Shown here one piece after another: positions 1 to 7,185 of a stretch of DNA of 16,209 bases (within the stretch, counting starts at the first letter, position 1; every line of letters begins with the position of its first letter). Made by a program: the position numbers and the translations under genes. Below the pieces are notes generated by a model. That model was not told the DNA's origin, ran no database searches, and was given only the letters and a program-made list of their open reading frames with translations. Origin of the DNA: an uncultured Lachnospiraceae bacterium (GTDB taxonomy: Bacteria; Bacillota; Clostridia; Lachnospirales; Lachnospiraceae); NCBI GenBank assembly GCA_910584695.1, contig CAJUBR010000063.1, positions 1-16,209 of the forward strand, written 5' to 3'.

Positions 1-48
1 ATGCAGATAAAAGAAAATATACATAAAAATAGATAAAAATAAGTATTA

Positions 49-77
49 TGGAAAAATATTCCCGTATCTGTTACAAT
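49..77 (+). promoter_or_regulatory. Probable sigma-A promoter of the GH13 gene
   Basis: A -10 box TACAAT lies at 72-77, preceded by a 17-base spacer and a weak -35 box TGGAAA at 49-54 (4 of 6 to consensus). The surrounding sequence is very AT-rich. It lies about 50 bases before the start of the amylase-type gene and is the only good candidate in the short upstream region available. No cre-like or LacI-type operator was seen in bases 1-121. Confidence 0.45.
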
Positions 78-127
78 AGTAAAAAATTGTTGGTGCAGGA
101 TATGGCAAAGCAGAAAGGAGTATGATC

Positions 128-2023
128 ATGAAGACAAATTGGTTAGAAAGTGTATATTCAGATGGAAGTAAATTATTTGTACAGCCAGTATTGCCGAAAA
201 AGGGTGAAGAGGTTACAGTTTCCATCCGTTTTTTTGCAGATGCCCCGGTGAAAGCAGTAATGCTTCGAACAAGAATCAATGGTGGTGAAGAACGGATTCA
301 TATGGAACGCGGTGAAGAAAAAAACGGACTGGTGTATTATTTTGCAAAGGTCAGCAACAAAGAGGACAGTCTGCATTACCATTTTTTTATTGTGGCAAAT
401 GAGATGATTTACTATTATAATCAGGCAGGCATACAGGAATATATGCCGGATGAGACTTATGATTTTCGGATTGTATATGGTTACCGGCAGCCTGCATGGG
501 TAAAAGGGGCGGTATTTTACCAGATTTTTCCGGAACGGTTTTGTAATGGGAATCCTGCAAACCGTGTAAAAGACGGGGAATATCAGTTTGATGGGCATGA
601 TACGATACAGGTGAAAGACTGGAATACAGTTCCGGCACCTTATGATGAAACATACTGTCTTGATTTTTATGGCGGGGATTTAGAGGGAATCAGGAAAAAG
701 ATTCCTTATCTGAAGGAATTGGGAGTGACGGCATTATATTTGAATCCTATTTTCTATGCGGCAACGGTACATAAATATGACTGCCTTGATTATTTTACGG
801 TAGATCCTCACTTCGGCGGAGACAGGGCTTTGCAGGAATTAGTGGAGGAACTGCATAAAAATGATATGCGTATTATTTTAGATGTATCCATTAATCATAC
901 GGGAAGTGCCCATAAATGGTTTAATAAAGATGGGGAGTTTTTTGACAAGAGCATTGGTGCTTATCATAATCCGGATGCCTTAGAAAGGCAATATTATTTC
1001 TTTGGAGAGAATAACGATTATAAGGCATGGTTTGATGTGGATACCCTTCCGACACTCAATTATACCTCGGAAGCCCTTAAGGAAATTTTATATAAGGGTG
1101 AGGATTCTGTTGTAAAAAAATGGCTGAAACCGCCATTTAATATAGATGGATGGCGGTTTGATGTGGCGGATGTCATGGCGAGAAATGATGAGGTCCAATT
1201 ACATCATGAAGTATGGCCAGAAATTGCAAAGAGTATTAAGGACACAAAGGAAGAAGCCTATGTGGTTGCAGAAGAATGGGGAGACTGCGGAGAATTTTTA
1301 CAGGGAGGGGAATGGGATACTCCAATGAACTATTTTGGCTGTGCCAGACCGGTCCGGGAATTTGTGGGAGAATGGGATTTGTTTCTTGCCAAAGAAGAAG
1401 TGATTCACCATACAAATCCGAATCAGAGTGCAAAGGCTCTTGCAAACCGTATCCGCCAGCATTTATTTAAGATTCCGTTTCAACTGCAGCAAGTGCAGTT
1501 TAATCTGCTTGGCAGCCATGATACGTCAAGACTTCATAATAATCCGAAAATTTCATGGGAGGAAGTAAAAATAGCGGATGTACTGCTCTTTACGCTGCCC
1601 GGAACGGCAAGTATTTATTACGGAGACGAAGCGGGTATTGATGGGCGTTTGGAGGATACAGAAGGATGCCGTTATTCAATGCCGTGGGATAAGGATTTCA
1701 AAGAGGGAAAACCGTATCAATGCTATCATACGCTTGCACATATGAAACGGGAAAACGAGGCATTTTATGAAGGCGGATTTCGAATCTTATGGGAAGAAGG
1801 AAAGATTTTTGCATTTGCCAGATTTACGGAAAAACAGTTATTTTATATAGTTTGTTCCATGGAAGATAAAACAGAACAGATTACGTTGCCATTTGATATT
1901 TTTGGAAGAAAGTGTGCAGGACATCCTAAGGAGATATTTGGCAGTGAATTAGGATATCAGGAGCAGGAAGGGAATATAAAGCTTCAGGTACCGGCAAAGA
2001 GTGCTTATGTGATTGAGATGTAA
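128..2023 (+). CDS. Cytoplasmic GH13 alpha-glycosidase (neopullulanase/cyclomaltodextrinase/maltogenic amylase type)
   Basis: Hydrolyses alpha-1,4 (possibly also alpha-1,6) bonds in maltodextrins or cyclodextrins inside the cell; there is no signal peptide. The first ~120 residues look like the beta-sandwich N-domain (CBM34-like) of GH13 subfamily 20, followed by the (beta/alpha)8 barrel. The conserved regions are visible (numbering from ATG 128): region I DVSINH at 252-257, nucleophile Asp345 in GWRFD, acid/base Glu382 in VAEEW, and transition-state Asp465 in GSHDTSR. A GDEAG motif follows at about 499. At 631 residues it is somewhat longer than the usual ~585-600. ATG 122 is also in frame but sits one base from the AAAGGAG at 114-120, while ATG 128 has a 7-base spacing and is preferred. 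The gene appears monocistronic, with a terminator directly after it. Exact substrate preference cannot be read from sequence. Family assignment is confident. Confidence 0.93.
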   Translation: MKTNWLESVYSDGSKLFVQPVLPKKGEEVTVSIRFFADAPVKAVMLRTRINGGEERIHMERGEEKNGLVYYFAKVSNKEDSLHYHFFIVANEMIYYYNQAGIQEYMPDETYDFRIVYGYRQPAWVKGAVFYQIFPERFCNGNPANRVKDGEYQFDGHDTIQVKDWNTVPAPYDETYCLDFYGGDLEGIRKKIPYLKELGVTALYLNPIFYAATVHKYDCLDYFTVDPHFGGDRALQELVEELHKNDMRIILDVSINHTGSAHKWFNKDGEFFDKSIGAYHNPDALERQYYFFGENNDYKAWFDVDTLPTLNYTSEALKEILYKGEDSVVKKWLKPPFNIDGWRFDVADVMARNDEVQLHHEVWPEIAKSIKDTKEEAYVVAEEWGDCGEFLQGGEWDTPMNYFGCARPVREFVGEWDLFLAKEEVIHHTNPNQSAKALANRIRQHLFKIPFQLQQVQFNLLGSHDTSRLHNNPKISWEEVKIADVLLFTLPGTASIYYGDEAGIDGRLEDTEGCRYSMPWDKDFKEGKPYQCYHTLAHMKRENEAFYEGGFRILWEEGKIFAFARFTEKQLFYIVCSMEDKTEQITLPFDIFGRKCAGHPKEIFGSELGYQEQEGNIKLQVPAKSAYVIEM

Positions 2024-2087
2024 GGAATGCAGGACGTTATATCGGCAGTCTTACTATGAAAATATAACATTTGAATGTTTTAGAAGG

Positions 2088-2127
2088 AAAGCGGAAACTT
2101 TAAGAAAAAATAGTTTCTGCTTTTTTT
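2088..2127 (+). terminator. Strong intrinsic terminator after the GH13 gene
   Basis: The arms AGCGGAAACT (2090-2099) and AGTTTCTGCT (2112-2121) pair over 10 bp with one G-T wobble and extend by two A-T pairs outside. The loop is about 12 bases. A run of seven T (2121-2127) follows directly. It separates the amylase gene from the sigma-factor operon. Confidence 0.9.
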
Positions 2128-2136
2128 CTGTCATGT

Positions 2137-2167
2137 TTGACTTTTTTTCAACTTAAATCGTTATAAT
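2137..2167 (+). promoter_or_regulatory. Sigma-A promoter of the ECF sigma operon
   Basis: The -35 box TTGACT (2137-2142) and the perfect -10 box TATAAT (2162-2167) are separated by 19 bases. The spacing is slightly long but both hexamers are strong. Transcription would start near 2174, inside or next to the palindrome at 2171-2182, giving a leader of about 100 bases before the GTG start. Confidence 0.7.
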
Positions 2168-2170
2168 AGA

Positions 2171-2182
2171 TGAAACGTTTCA
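2171..2182. promoter_or_regulatory. Perfect 12-bp palindrome TGAAACGTTTCA, likely operator
   Basis: TGAAACGTTTCA is an exact inverted repeat with a central CG, placed three bases after the -10 box of the sigma-operon promoter. Sites of this shape are typical of LacI/GalR-family repressors (the Cra/FruR consensus is nearly identical). At this position a bound repressor would block initiation. An alternative reading is that its left half TGAAAC is an ECF-type -35 box, but I find no CGT-type -10 box at the proper distance. The cognate protein is not in the window. Confidence 0.5.
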
Positions 2183-2238
2183 GGAAGGGACAGAAATTGC
2201 CGCAGGCAGTATGGTTCCTTGTAAAATCAGAAAGGAAA

Positions 2239-2266
2239 AGATAACGGAATCAAGGCTTCGTTATCT
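2239..2266 (+). promoter_or_regulatory. Leader hairpin directly before the sigma-factor start
   Basis: AGATAACG (2239-2246) pairs with CGTTATCT (2259-2266) over 8 bp, with two further weak pairs inside. The hairpin lies between a good ribosome-binding motif AAAGGA (2231-2236) and a weak GAGAG (2267-2271) before GTG 2278. If folded, it would bring AAAGGA to roughly 12 bases from the start; otherwise only the weak site is available. This suggests structure-dependent translation. No T-run follows, so it is not a terminator. Confidence 0.4.
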
Positions 2267-2277
2267 GAGAGTATACT

Positions 2278-2814
2278 GTGGAAAACAACAGACTTATTCG
2301 AAAATTGAAAATGGGTGACAAAAAAAGTGTGAATCTAGTCTTTGAGCAGTATTATGACAAGGTGTATGGTTTTTGTTACCGCCATGTGACACATAAGGAG
2401 ACGGCAGAGGATTTAACACAGGAAGTGTTTTTGCGGGTATTGAAACATATAGAGGATTACCGGCATTATGGAAAATTTGAGAATTATCTGTATGTAATTG
2501 CAGGTAATCTATGCAGGGATTTTTATAAGAAAAATAAAAATCTTCCTCTTTGTGAAATGGAACTTCCGGTAGAGGAAACGGGATTTATACAATCTGAGCA
2601 GGCACTGGTTGTGAAAGAAGCATTAGACAGACTGCCGGAGCTGGAAAGAGAGATTATTTATCTTAGGTTCTATCAGGATCGTAAGATAAAGGATATTGCA
2701 AAAATACGGAACCTGAAATTGTCAACAACCAAATATCATTTAAAAAGGGGACAGGAGTTGCTGCTGGAGTATTTGCAAAATGACCATGAATTGGGAAAGG
2801 AGGCCGGTATATGA
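2278..2814 (+). CDS. RNA polymerase sigma factor, sigma-70 family, ECF type
   Basis: A 178-residue ECF (group 4) sigma factor that should direct RNA polymerase to a small regulon. Region 2 spans about residues 18-86, with the conserved DLTQEVFLRV (45-54) and a region 2.3/2.4-like stretch FENYLYVIAGNLCRDF (68-83). A short linker leads to region 4 at about 108-165, with RLPELEREIIYLRF and a helix-turn-helix ending in TTKYHLKRGQE. The usual region 1 and 3 domains are absent. The start is GTG: an in-frame stop lies four codons upstream (2266-2268), so no earlier start exists, and the homologous region begins almost at once. The stop overlaps the next ATG (ATGA at 2811-2814), a classic sigma/anti-sigma arrangement. 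Its target promoter is unknown; the operon's own promoter looks like sigma-A, so autoregulation is not evident. Confidence 0.9.
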   Translation: MENNRLIRKLKMGDKKSVNLVFEQYYDKVYGFCYRHVTHKETAEDLTQEVFLRVLKHIEDYRHYGKFENYLYVIAGNLCRDFYKKNKNLPLCEMELPVEETGFIQSEQALVVKEALDRLPELEREIIYLRFYQDRKIKDIAKIRNLKLSTTKYHLKRGQELLLEYLQNDHELGKEAGI

Positions 2815-3566
2815 AGAGACAGGAAATGGATTTAAAGAGGGAATTGGAGTGTTATCAGATTCCTTTGCCGGATCAGAAAAGAAAGGAACAGTGCCAAAAG
2901 CAATTGCAGGAATTAAAGGTACCATACCAAATGACAGACAGACAGTTTATACTTGGACAGCTTCGCTTTATCAAACCCCGTACATGGCTTGGACAGCTTT
3001 TGGTATTAGTGGTATTTATGGTGATGCTCTGGTCAAAGTATGTGGATTATATGCAGCTTTCCCTGCTGTCGGTAATGACACCATTGTTTTTGGTGTTTCA
3101 TATTGAGGAACTGGCAAGGGTATGTAATAAGAGTATGTTAGAGATTGAACTGGCAACAAAACATTCTTTAAAAAAGTTGATCTTGTCCAGATTATGTATT
3201 CTGGGAATAACAGATTTTGTGATGATGTGCGGCTGGATTCTTTTTTTAAACTCCTGCCTGAAAGAAAGCCTGTTTGGGATTTTACTGTATAGTCTGGTAC
3301 CATTTAATATTACAGTGATGGGAATGCTTTATTTATTGAAATATTCCGGAAAGGGAACGTATGCGTATCAGGCACTTTCCTATACGATATTTGTATGTGT
3401 CTGTTTTATCGTTATTCCACAGTACAAGCCGCTTATTTATAGCAGCAGTTATCAGGATATCTGGCTGCTGGCATATGTTGTTTCTTTGTTTTTGCTGGTA
3501 AAGAGTATAAAGGAGCTTTTTAAGAATATAGCACATAGACAAGATCTGTGGATGACAGAAGGCTAA
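2811..3566 (+). CDS. Six-helix membrane protein, candidate anti-sigma factor or sensor
   Basis: A 251-residue protein with a charged cytoplasmic N-terminal segment of about 55 residues and then roughly six hydrophobic helices (about 59-75, 81-98, 126-147, 154-176, 189-204, 215-232). No known enzymatic motif is visible. The loop between helices 2 and 3 is polar and conserved-looking (ELARVCNKSMLEIELA, 100-115). The gene overlaps the sigma-factor stop by four bases, implying translational coupling and near-equal synthesis. That is the usual position of an anti-sigma factor. However, the HxxxCxxC zinc anti-sigma motif is missing, and most anti-sigma factors have a single membrane helix. It could instead be an accessory subunit of the ABC transporter encoded next. 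The role is inferred from position only. Confidence 0.75.
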   Translation: MKRQEMDLKRELECYQIPLPDQKRKEQCQKQLQELKVPYQMTDRQFILGQLRFIKPRTWLGQLLVLVVFMVMLWSKYVDYMQLSLLSVMTPLFLVFHIEELARVCNKSMLEIELATKHSLKKLILSRLCILGITDFVMMCGWILFLNSCLKESLFGILLYSLVPFNITVMGMLYLLKYSGKGTYAYQALSYTIFVCVCFIVIPQYKPLIYSSSYQDIWLLAYVVSLFLLVKSIKELFKNIAHRQDLWMTEG

Positions 3567-3603
3567 CCGTCAGACAGTCAATCCTGTCTGGCAAGGCTGG
3601 TTA
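3564..3603 (+). promoter_or_regulatory. Intercistronic hairpin between membrane protein and ABC ATPase genes
   Basis: CAGACAG (3571-3577) pairs with CTGTCTG (3584-3590) around a six-base loop, extended by G-C and T-G pairs. An outer stem TAACC (3564-3568) with GGTTA (3599-3603) closes over a bulge. The stop codon of the upstream gene forms part of the outer stem. No T-run follows, so it is more likely an mRNA stability or processing element, or a translation-uncoupling element, than a terminator. Confidence 0.45.
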
Positions 3604-3621
3604 TAAGTAAAGGAGGAAAAT

Positions 3622-4485
3622 ATGGAATTATCAATTGAGAGACTAACAAAACAATACGGAAATAAAATTGCAGTAGATAAATTAAATGCAAAATTCGGAA
3701 CAGGGGTATATGGTCTGCTTGGAGCAAATGGGGCAGGGAAAACAACACTGATGCGCATGTTGTGTGGTATTTTAGATCCAACCTCCGGAGAGATTAAACT
3801 GGATGGGATGAATAATCTGGATATGGGAGAAGTATTTAGGGAGCAATTAGGCTATCTTCCACAGGATTTCGGATATTATCCGGATTTTAAGGCACGGGAG
3901 TTTATGCTGTATATTGGAGCATTAAAGGGACTTTCTCCGGTATATGCCAGAGAAAGAGCAGATGAACTGTTGGAAATGGTGGGGCTTAAGGAGGTTGCCA
4001 ACAAAAAGATTAAAACCTTTTCCGGAGGTATGAAGCAGCGGTTAGGGATTGCCCAGGCGGTGATGAATGATCCGAAGATTCTGGTATTCGACGAACCGAC
4101 TGCGGGACTGGATCCAAAAGAGCGTGTCCGGTTCCGGAATCTGATATCAGATTTTGCCAGTGAACGAATGGTGTTATTATCCACGCACATTGTATCGGAT
4201 GTAGAATATATTGCAGATGAAATACTGGTGATGAAAAATGGCACAATGATTGCAAGAGGAACCGTGACAGAGCTTGTGGATACTATTTCGGATAAGGTAT
4301 GGCGGGTGATAACGGATGGAGAGAGTGCGGATGCCTTATGCCGGGAATATAATATCATCAATTTAAGACATATAGAAGACAAAGTAGAGCTCCGTATCGT
4401 AAGTGACGAAGCACCAATGGATATGGCAGAGCATGTTGTGCCAACCTTGGAGGATTTATATTTGTATGAGTTTAAAGAGGGATAA
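3622..4485 (+). CDS. ABC transporter ATP-binding protein
   Basis: A 287-residue nucleotide-binding subunit powering the permease encoded just downstream. The motifs are complete: Walker A GANGAGKT (34-41), Q-loop Gln81, signature FSGGMKQR (133-140), Walker B ILVFDEP (153-159) with catalytic Glu158, D-loop AGLD (161-164), and switch His189. The C-terminal ~80 residues after the core form a small extra domain, as in many ABC-2 exporters of the CcmA/BcrA-like group. The ribosome site AAGGAGG (3610-3616) is five bases from the ATG. It is the third gene of the ECF sigma operon, and the permease starts 31 bases after its stop. The substrate is unknown. Confidence 0.93.
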   Translation: MELSIERLTKQYGNKIAVDKLNAKFGTGVYGLLGANGAGKTTLMRMLCGILDPTSGEIKLDGMNNLDMGEVFREQLGYLPQDFGYYPDFKAREFMLYIGALKGLSPVYARERADELLEMVGLKEVANKKIKTFSGGMKQRLGIAQAVMNDPKILVFDEPTAGLDPKERVRFRNLISDFASERMVLLSTHIVSDVEYIADEILVMKNGTMIARGTVTELVDTISDKVWRVITDGESADALCREYNIINLRHIEDKVELRIVSDEAPMDMAEHVVPTLEDLYLYEFKEG

Positions 4486-4515
4486 CGGTTAAAAGAGAAT
4501 CAGGAGGAATAACAA

Positions 4516-5757
4516 ATGGGAGCACTAATAAAATTTGAATTTGTAAAGTTATATAAAAAAAAGATAAATTTAATTATTTTTTGGGGAACCTGTGCCATGA
4601 TGGTCATTTTTGCGATGGTGAATGCCTTACAGACATGGACTTGGGATAAAGAAGGGAACAGGCTAAAAGGGCTGGATGCCATAAAATGTAAAAAAGAAAT
4701 GACAAAAGAATTAGAAGGTCCATTGACGAATGAAAGGGCAAAGGAACTGGTTATGGAGTTTATGGAGGTGAAAAGCAATCCTGAAAACATAATAGAAGAA
4801 GAAGGAGACTGGCATTTTGTGGATGCAATAAATTATAGTTATTATTCGGTAAAAAGAGATATCTTATATATGATTGCACACAACTATGATGCTCCATGGG
4901 AGAATACTTGGGGAGGAAATTTGACAGATCTGACAGGAGAAGAGGAACCATTTTATGAAGCCAGAACCCACCGGTTAAAAGAGATGCTTGCATCGGGAAG
5001 CAGTGACTGGGAGTATAGTGAAGCAGAACAGAAATTCTGGCTGGAAAAAGATAAAAAAACAAAGAAGCCATTTATTTATGGTTATGCAGAAGGCTGGGAG
5101 CAGATACTGGATATGATGGGATTTTTTACGATTCCGTTAATTAGTTTATTTATTATGATGGCAGGAGTATACGCAGGGGAATATGAAAGTCATGCGGATC
5201 ATATTATTTTGACTACTAAATATGGAAAGTCAAAGGTGATTGCGGCAAAGAATCTTGCAGCGTTTCTGTTTGGCGGAATATTTGTAATTTTAACAACTTT
5301 TTTGATGTATTTAATTATTCTTTTATGTAACGGATTTGACGGGGGTAATCTGGTGATTCAGAATTTTAATATAGACAGCCCGTATCCCTTTACTTATGTT
5401 CAGTCAGTACTCATATGTACCGGTGTAAATTTTGTACTTGCTTTTGCTATGATTGCAGTTACGCTTTTCTTATCTGCAAGGATGAAGGGAGGGCTTCCTG
5501 TACTGGCAATTATGATGTTATTCTTTTTTATTGGGATGTTCATGAGGCAAAGTACGGAAAATGGTATATATAATCATATTTTATATCTGCTTCCCTATAA
5601 TGTGGCGAGTTTAACGGAATTAGGATATCTAACCTCTTACCGGTTCGGCAGTCTGATCTTGGATTGCATCAATATGCGGTATGTGACCTATATTCTGCTT
5701 ACGGCTGTTCTTCTCCCATTTATCGGAAGGTCATTTAAGAAACATCAGGTACAGTAG
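4516..5757 (+). CDS. ABC-2 type transporter permease with a large extracytoplasmic domain
   Basis: A 413-residue membrane subunit. TM1 is at about 18-38, followed by a long, highly charged, Trp/Tyr-rich segment of about 160 residues (39-200) predicted outside the membrane. TM2 follows at 203-221, then the cytoplasmic coupling-type segment EYESHADHIILTTKYGKSK (222-240), typical of ABC-2 permeases. TM3 lies at 245-271, TM4 at 297-319, TM5 at 326-344 and TM6 at 388-404. AGGAGG at 4502-4507 is eight bases from the ATG. It pairs with the preceding ATPase, presumably as an exporter of a lipophilic compound or peptide, or as part of envelope stress defence; this is inference from family and from the sigma-factor context. 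Confidence 0.88.
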   Translation: MGALIKFEFVKLYKKKINLIIFWGTCAMMVIFAMVNALQTWTWDKEGNRLKGLDAIKCKKEMTKELEGPLTNERAKELVMEFMEVKSNPENIIEEEGDWHFVDAINYSYYSVKRDILYMIAHNYDAPWENTWGGNLTDLTGEEEPFYEARTHRLKEMLASGSSDWEYSEAEQKFWLEKDKKTKKPFIYGYAEGWEQILDMMGFFTIPLISLFIMMAGVYAGEYESHADHIILTTKYGKSKVIAAKNLAAFLFGGIFVILTTFLMYLIILLCNGFDGGNLVIQNFNIDSPYPFTYVQSVLICTGVNFVLAFAMIAVTLFLSARMKGGLPVLAIMMLFFFIGMFMRQSTENGIYNHILYLLPYNVASLTELGYLTSYRFGSLILDCINMRYVTYILLTAVLLPFIGRSFKKHQVQ

Positions 5758-5822
5758 ATTGTAAAGGGAAAATAGTCTGTTTGCGGAACTGCTAAAGGAA
5801 TCCGTTTATTTTTCCGATATTA

Positions 5823-5828
5823 TATAAT
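5823..5828 (+). promoter_or_regulatory. Isolated -10 box in the 5758-5926 gap
   Basis: A perfect TATAAT at 5823-5828 lies about 100 bases before the next gene, but no recognisable -35 box is at 16-19 bases. The gap also holds a weak terminator-like hairpin: GCGGA (5783-5787) with TCCGT (5801-5805), followed by TTTATTTTT to 5813. It is too short for a confident call. Nothing else is seen in this stretch. Confidence 0.3.
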
Positions 5829-5926
5829 AAAGATAAAAACGGCTGCCTGTAATGATTCTTTTGCTCAATACGAAAAGGAAGAATAGAGCAGGGATGTTGT
5901 AGATTTAGATCAGGGAGGAAGCGGAT

Positions 5927-6988
5927 ATGGGTGCAATAAAAGGAATTTCTGTAAACAGTCAGAATCTGTTTGTGACAAATGAAAACAGTGCAAAAAGACA
6001 GAGTGCACGAGGGAATATTAAGCAAAACAAGAGCAGAACAGTATTTGCAGGTAATTTGAATATGGGGAAGGATTCGATTCTGGCAAAAAAGCAAAAGGCA
6101 CAAAGAGAGGCAATGAAAATGATTTCAGATGTCTTTCAATCGGATTGGAAGACGGATGCGGAACAAGGCAGCCGGCTTAGCCATATGGAAGCCTTAAAGA
6201 AGGAGAATGCAGAATCAACAAAACAGTTGAAAGATATTCAGGATACACAGGACAAACTGATGAAGGAATATGGTATTACGGCAGATAGTGAGGAGCAAAG
6301 AGATCTGGAACTGGTACGTAAAATAAAAAATGCAAAAGACCCTTTTGCAAAAGATAATCTGACTGCTGAGGAAAAAGAACGGTATGAAAAGATACAGGAA
6401 AAAGGTCTGACAGAATATCAGGAAAGAGTACTTGCCCTTGATAAAGATGCAGATGAAATCACTTCAGCTATAAAAGACAACCAGAAGGAAATCAGCGTGG
6501 AAGAATCGGAATATAAGGCGGCGAAAATGCAGCGTTTGAAAGAAAATCCGATGGTTGGTGTGAAACGACAAGCAGAGAAGCAGCTAGAGGCTGCCAGAAA
6601 GGAAATGATCGGAGGTCTTTATAACGAGGCAATAGAGTACATTGAAGAAAAAGCAGAGGAAGCAAAGGAGGAACAAAAGAAAAAGCAGGAAGCAAAGCAG
6701 GAGGAAGAAGAAAAGAAGGCTTTGCAGGAGGCAAAAAAGTTAGAGCAGGAGATCAGCCTGCAAAAGGCAGAAGAAAATGCACAGGAACGGGTCGTAGAAT
6801 TAGAGATGAAAGCAAAATCCAGGCGTCAGACAAAACTTCAGGAGCAGGCTTATGATGCCGGCTTAAAGGATGTTGATCAAAGTGTAGACGAATCTGCCAG
6901 GATGAGTCAGGAAATGAAAGATTTACTGGATAAAATGAAACTTTTGCAGGAGGATTTAAAGGGAGCAGCAGTAGATAATATGCTATAG
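5927..6988 (+). CDS. Soluble coiled-coil protein of unknown function
   Basis: 353 residues with no signal peptide, no membrane helix and no enzymatic motif. After a Ser/Asn-rich N-terminus (1-50) comes a Lys/Glu/Gln-rich helical protein. One helical stretch is at 53-115 (KKQKAQREAMKMISDVF at 54-70 looks like a conserved motif). A mid section (120-210) includes an acidic segment, and an almost uninterrupted coiled coil runs from about 212 to 300, with a Lys/Glu/Gln run at 240-275. A last amphipathic helix is at about 325-345. RBS GGGAGG (5913-5918) is eight bases from ATG. It appears monocistronic, with a strong terminator following. I recall similar anonymous proteins in Lachnospiraceae, but no function. 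A structural or scaffold role is only a guess. Confidence 0.85.
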   Translation: MGAIKGISVNSQNLFVTNENSAKRQSARGNIKQNKSRTVFAGNLNMGKDSILAKKQKAQREAMKMISDVFQSDWKTDAEQGSRLSHMEALKKENAESTKQLKDIQDTQDKLMKEYGITADSEEQRDLELVRKIKNAKDPFAKDNLTAEEKERYEKIQEKGLTEYQERVLALDKDADEITSAIKDNQKEISVEESEYKAAKMQRLKENPMVGVKRQAEKQLEAARKEMIGGLYNEAIEYIEEKAEEAKEEQKKKQEAKQEEEEKKALQEAKKLEQEISLQKAEENAQERVVELEMKAKSRRQTKLQEQAYDAGLKDVDQSVDESARMSQEMKDLLDKMKLLQEDLKGAAVDNML

Positions 6989-7013
6989 GAAAAATTTTGT
7001 CCAAAAGGTTTAT

Positions 7014-7058
7014 AGAGGCTGTCATGCTAATAGATTTTTGGTATGGCGGTCTCTTTTT
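7014..7058 (+). terminator. Intrinsic terminator after the coiled-coil gene
   Basis: Bases 7014-7027 pair with 7041-7054 over 14 uninterrupted positions, ten Watson-Crick and four G-T wobbles. The loop is 13 bases (7028-7040) and five T (7054-7058) follow. Its distance from the stop codon at 6988 is typical. Confidence 0.85.
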
Positions 7059-7084
7059 CCATATACGGATAAGCGTAAATTATG

Positions 7085-7090
7085 TATAAT
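7085..7090 (+). promoter_or_regulatory. Candidate -10 box upstream of the YwaF-like gene
   Basis: A perfect TATAAT occurs at 7085-7090, about 100 bases before the gene, with no good -35 hexamer at normal spacing. It is enclosed by an inverted repeat TAAATT (7076-7081) / AATTTA (7092-7097), which might be an operator but may be chance in AT-rich sequence. Confidence 0.3.
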
Positions 7091-7185
7091 CAATTTATAA
7101 AATACAAAGGAAAATCAGATTCTGTTTAAAATAGATGAAAAGAGGATAGACTTTTCTATTAAGAAAGGATGCATCTTACCATACT

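Noticed and set aside
173..598. Minus-strand open frame of 141 codons inside the amylase gene
   Set aside because: It lies opposite a clear GH13 gene, has no ribosome site and gives a sequence without recognisable features; a shadow of the coding strand.
2244..2280. Similarity between the leaders at about 2241-2280 and 10162-10184 (ATAACGGA and GAGTATACT before both starts)
   Set aside because: The matches are short, interrupted by unequal gaps and partly explained by ribosome-site composition; not enough to call a shared regulatory site.
3876..4382. Minus-strand open frame of 168 codons opposite the ABC ATPase
   Set aside because: Ser/Ile-rich shadow of a gene with complete ABC motifs; no Shine-Dalgarno site or independent homology.
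5803..5840. CCGTTT (5802-5807 region) facing AAACGG near 5837 as a terminator stem
   Set aside because: Only six pairs around a long AT-rich loop and no T-run after the right arm.
6640..6770. Purine-rich tract resembling a simple repeat
   Set aside because: It encodes the Lys/Glu/Gln coiled coil in frame without a regular repeat unit, so composition follows the protein.
7168..7175. GATGCATC palindrome in the leader of the YwaF-like gene
   Set aside because: Eight bases only, cannot form a useful hairpin and is expected by chance in this amount of sequence.
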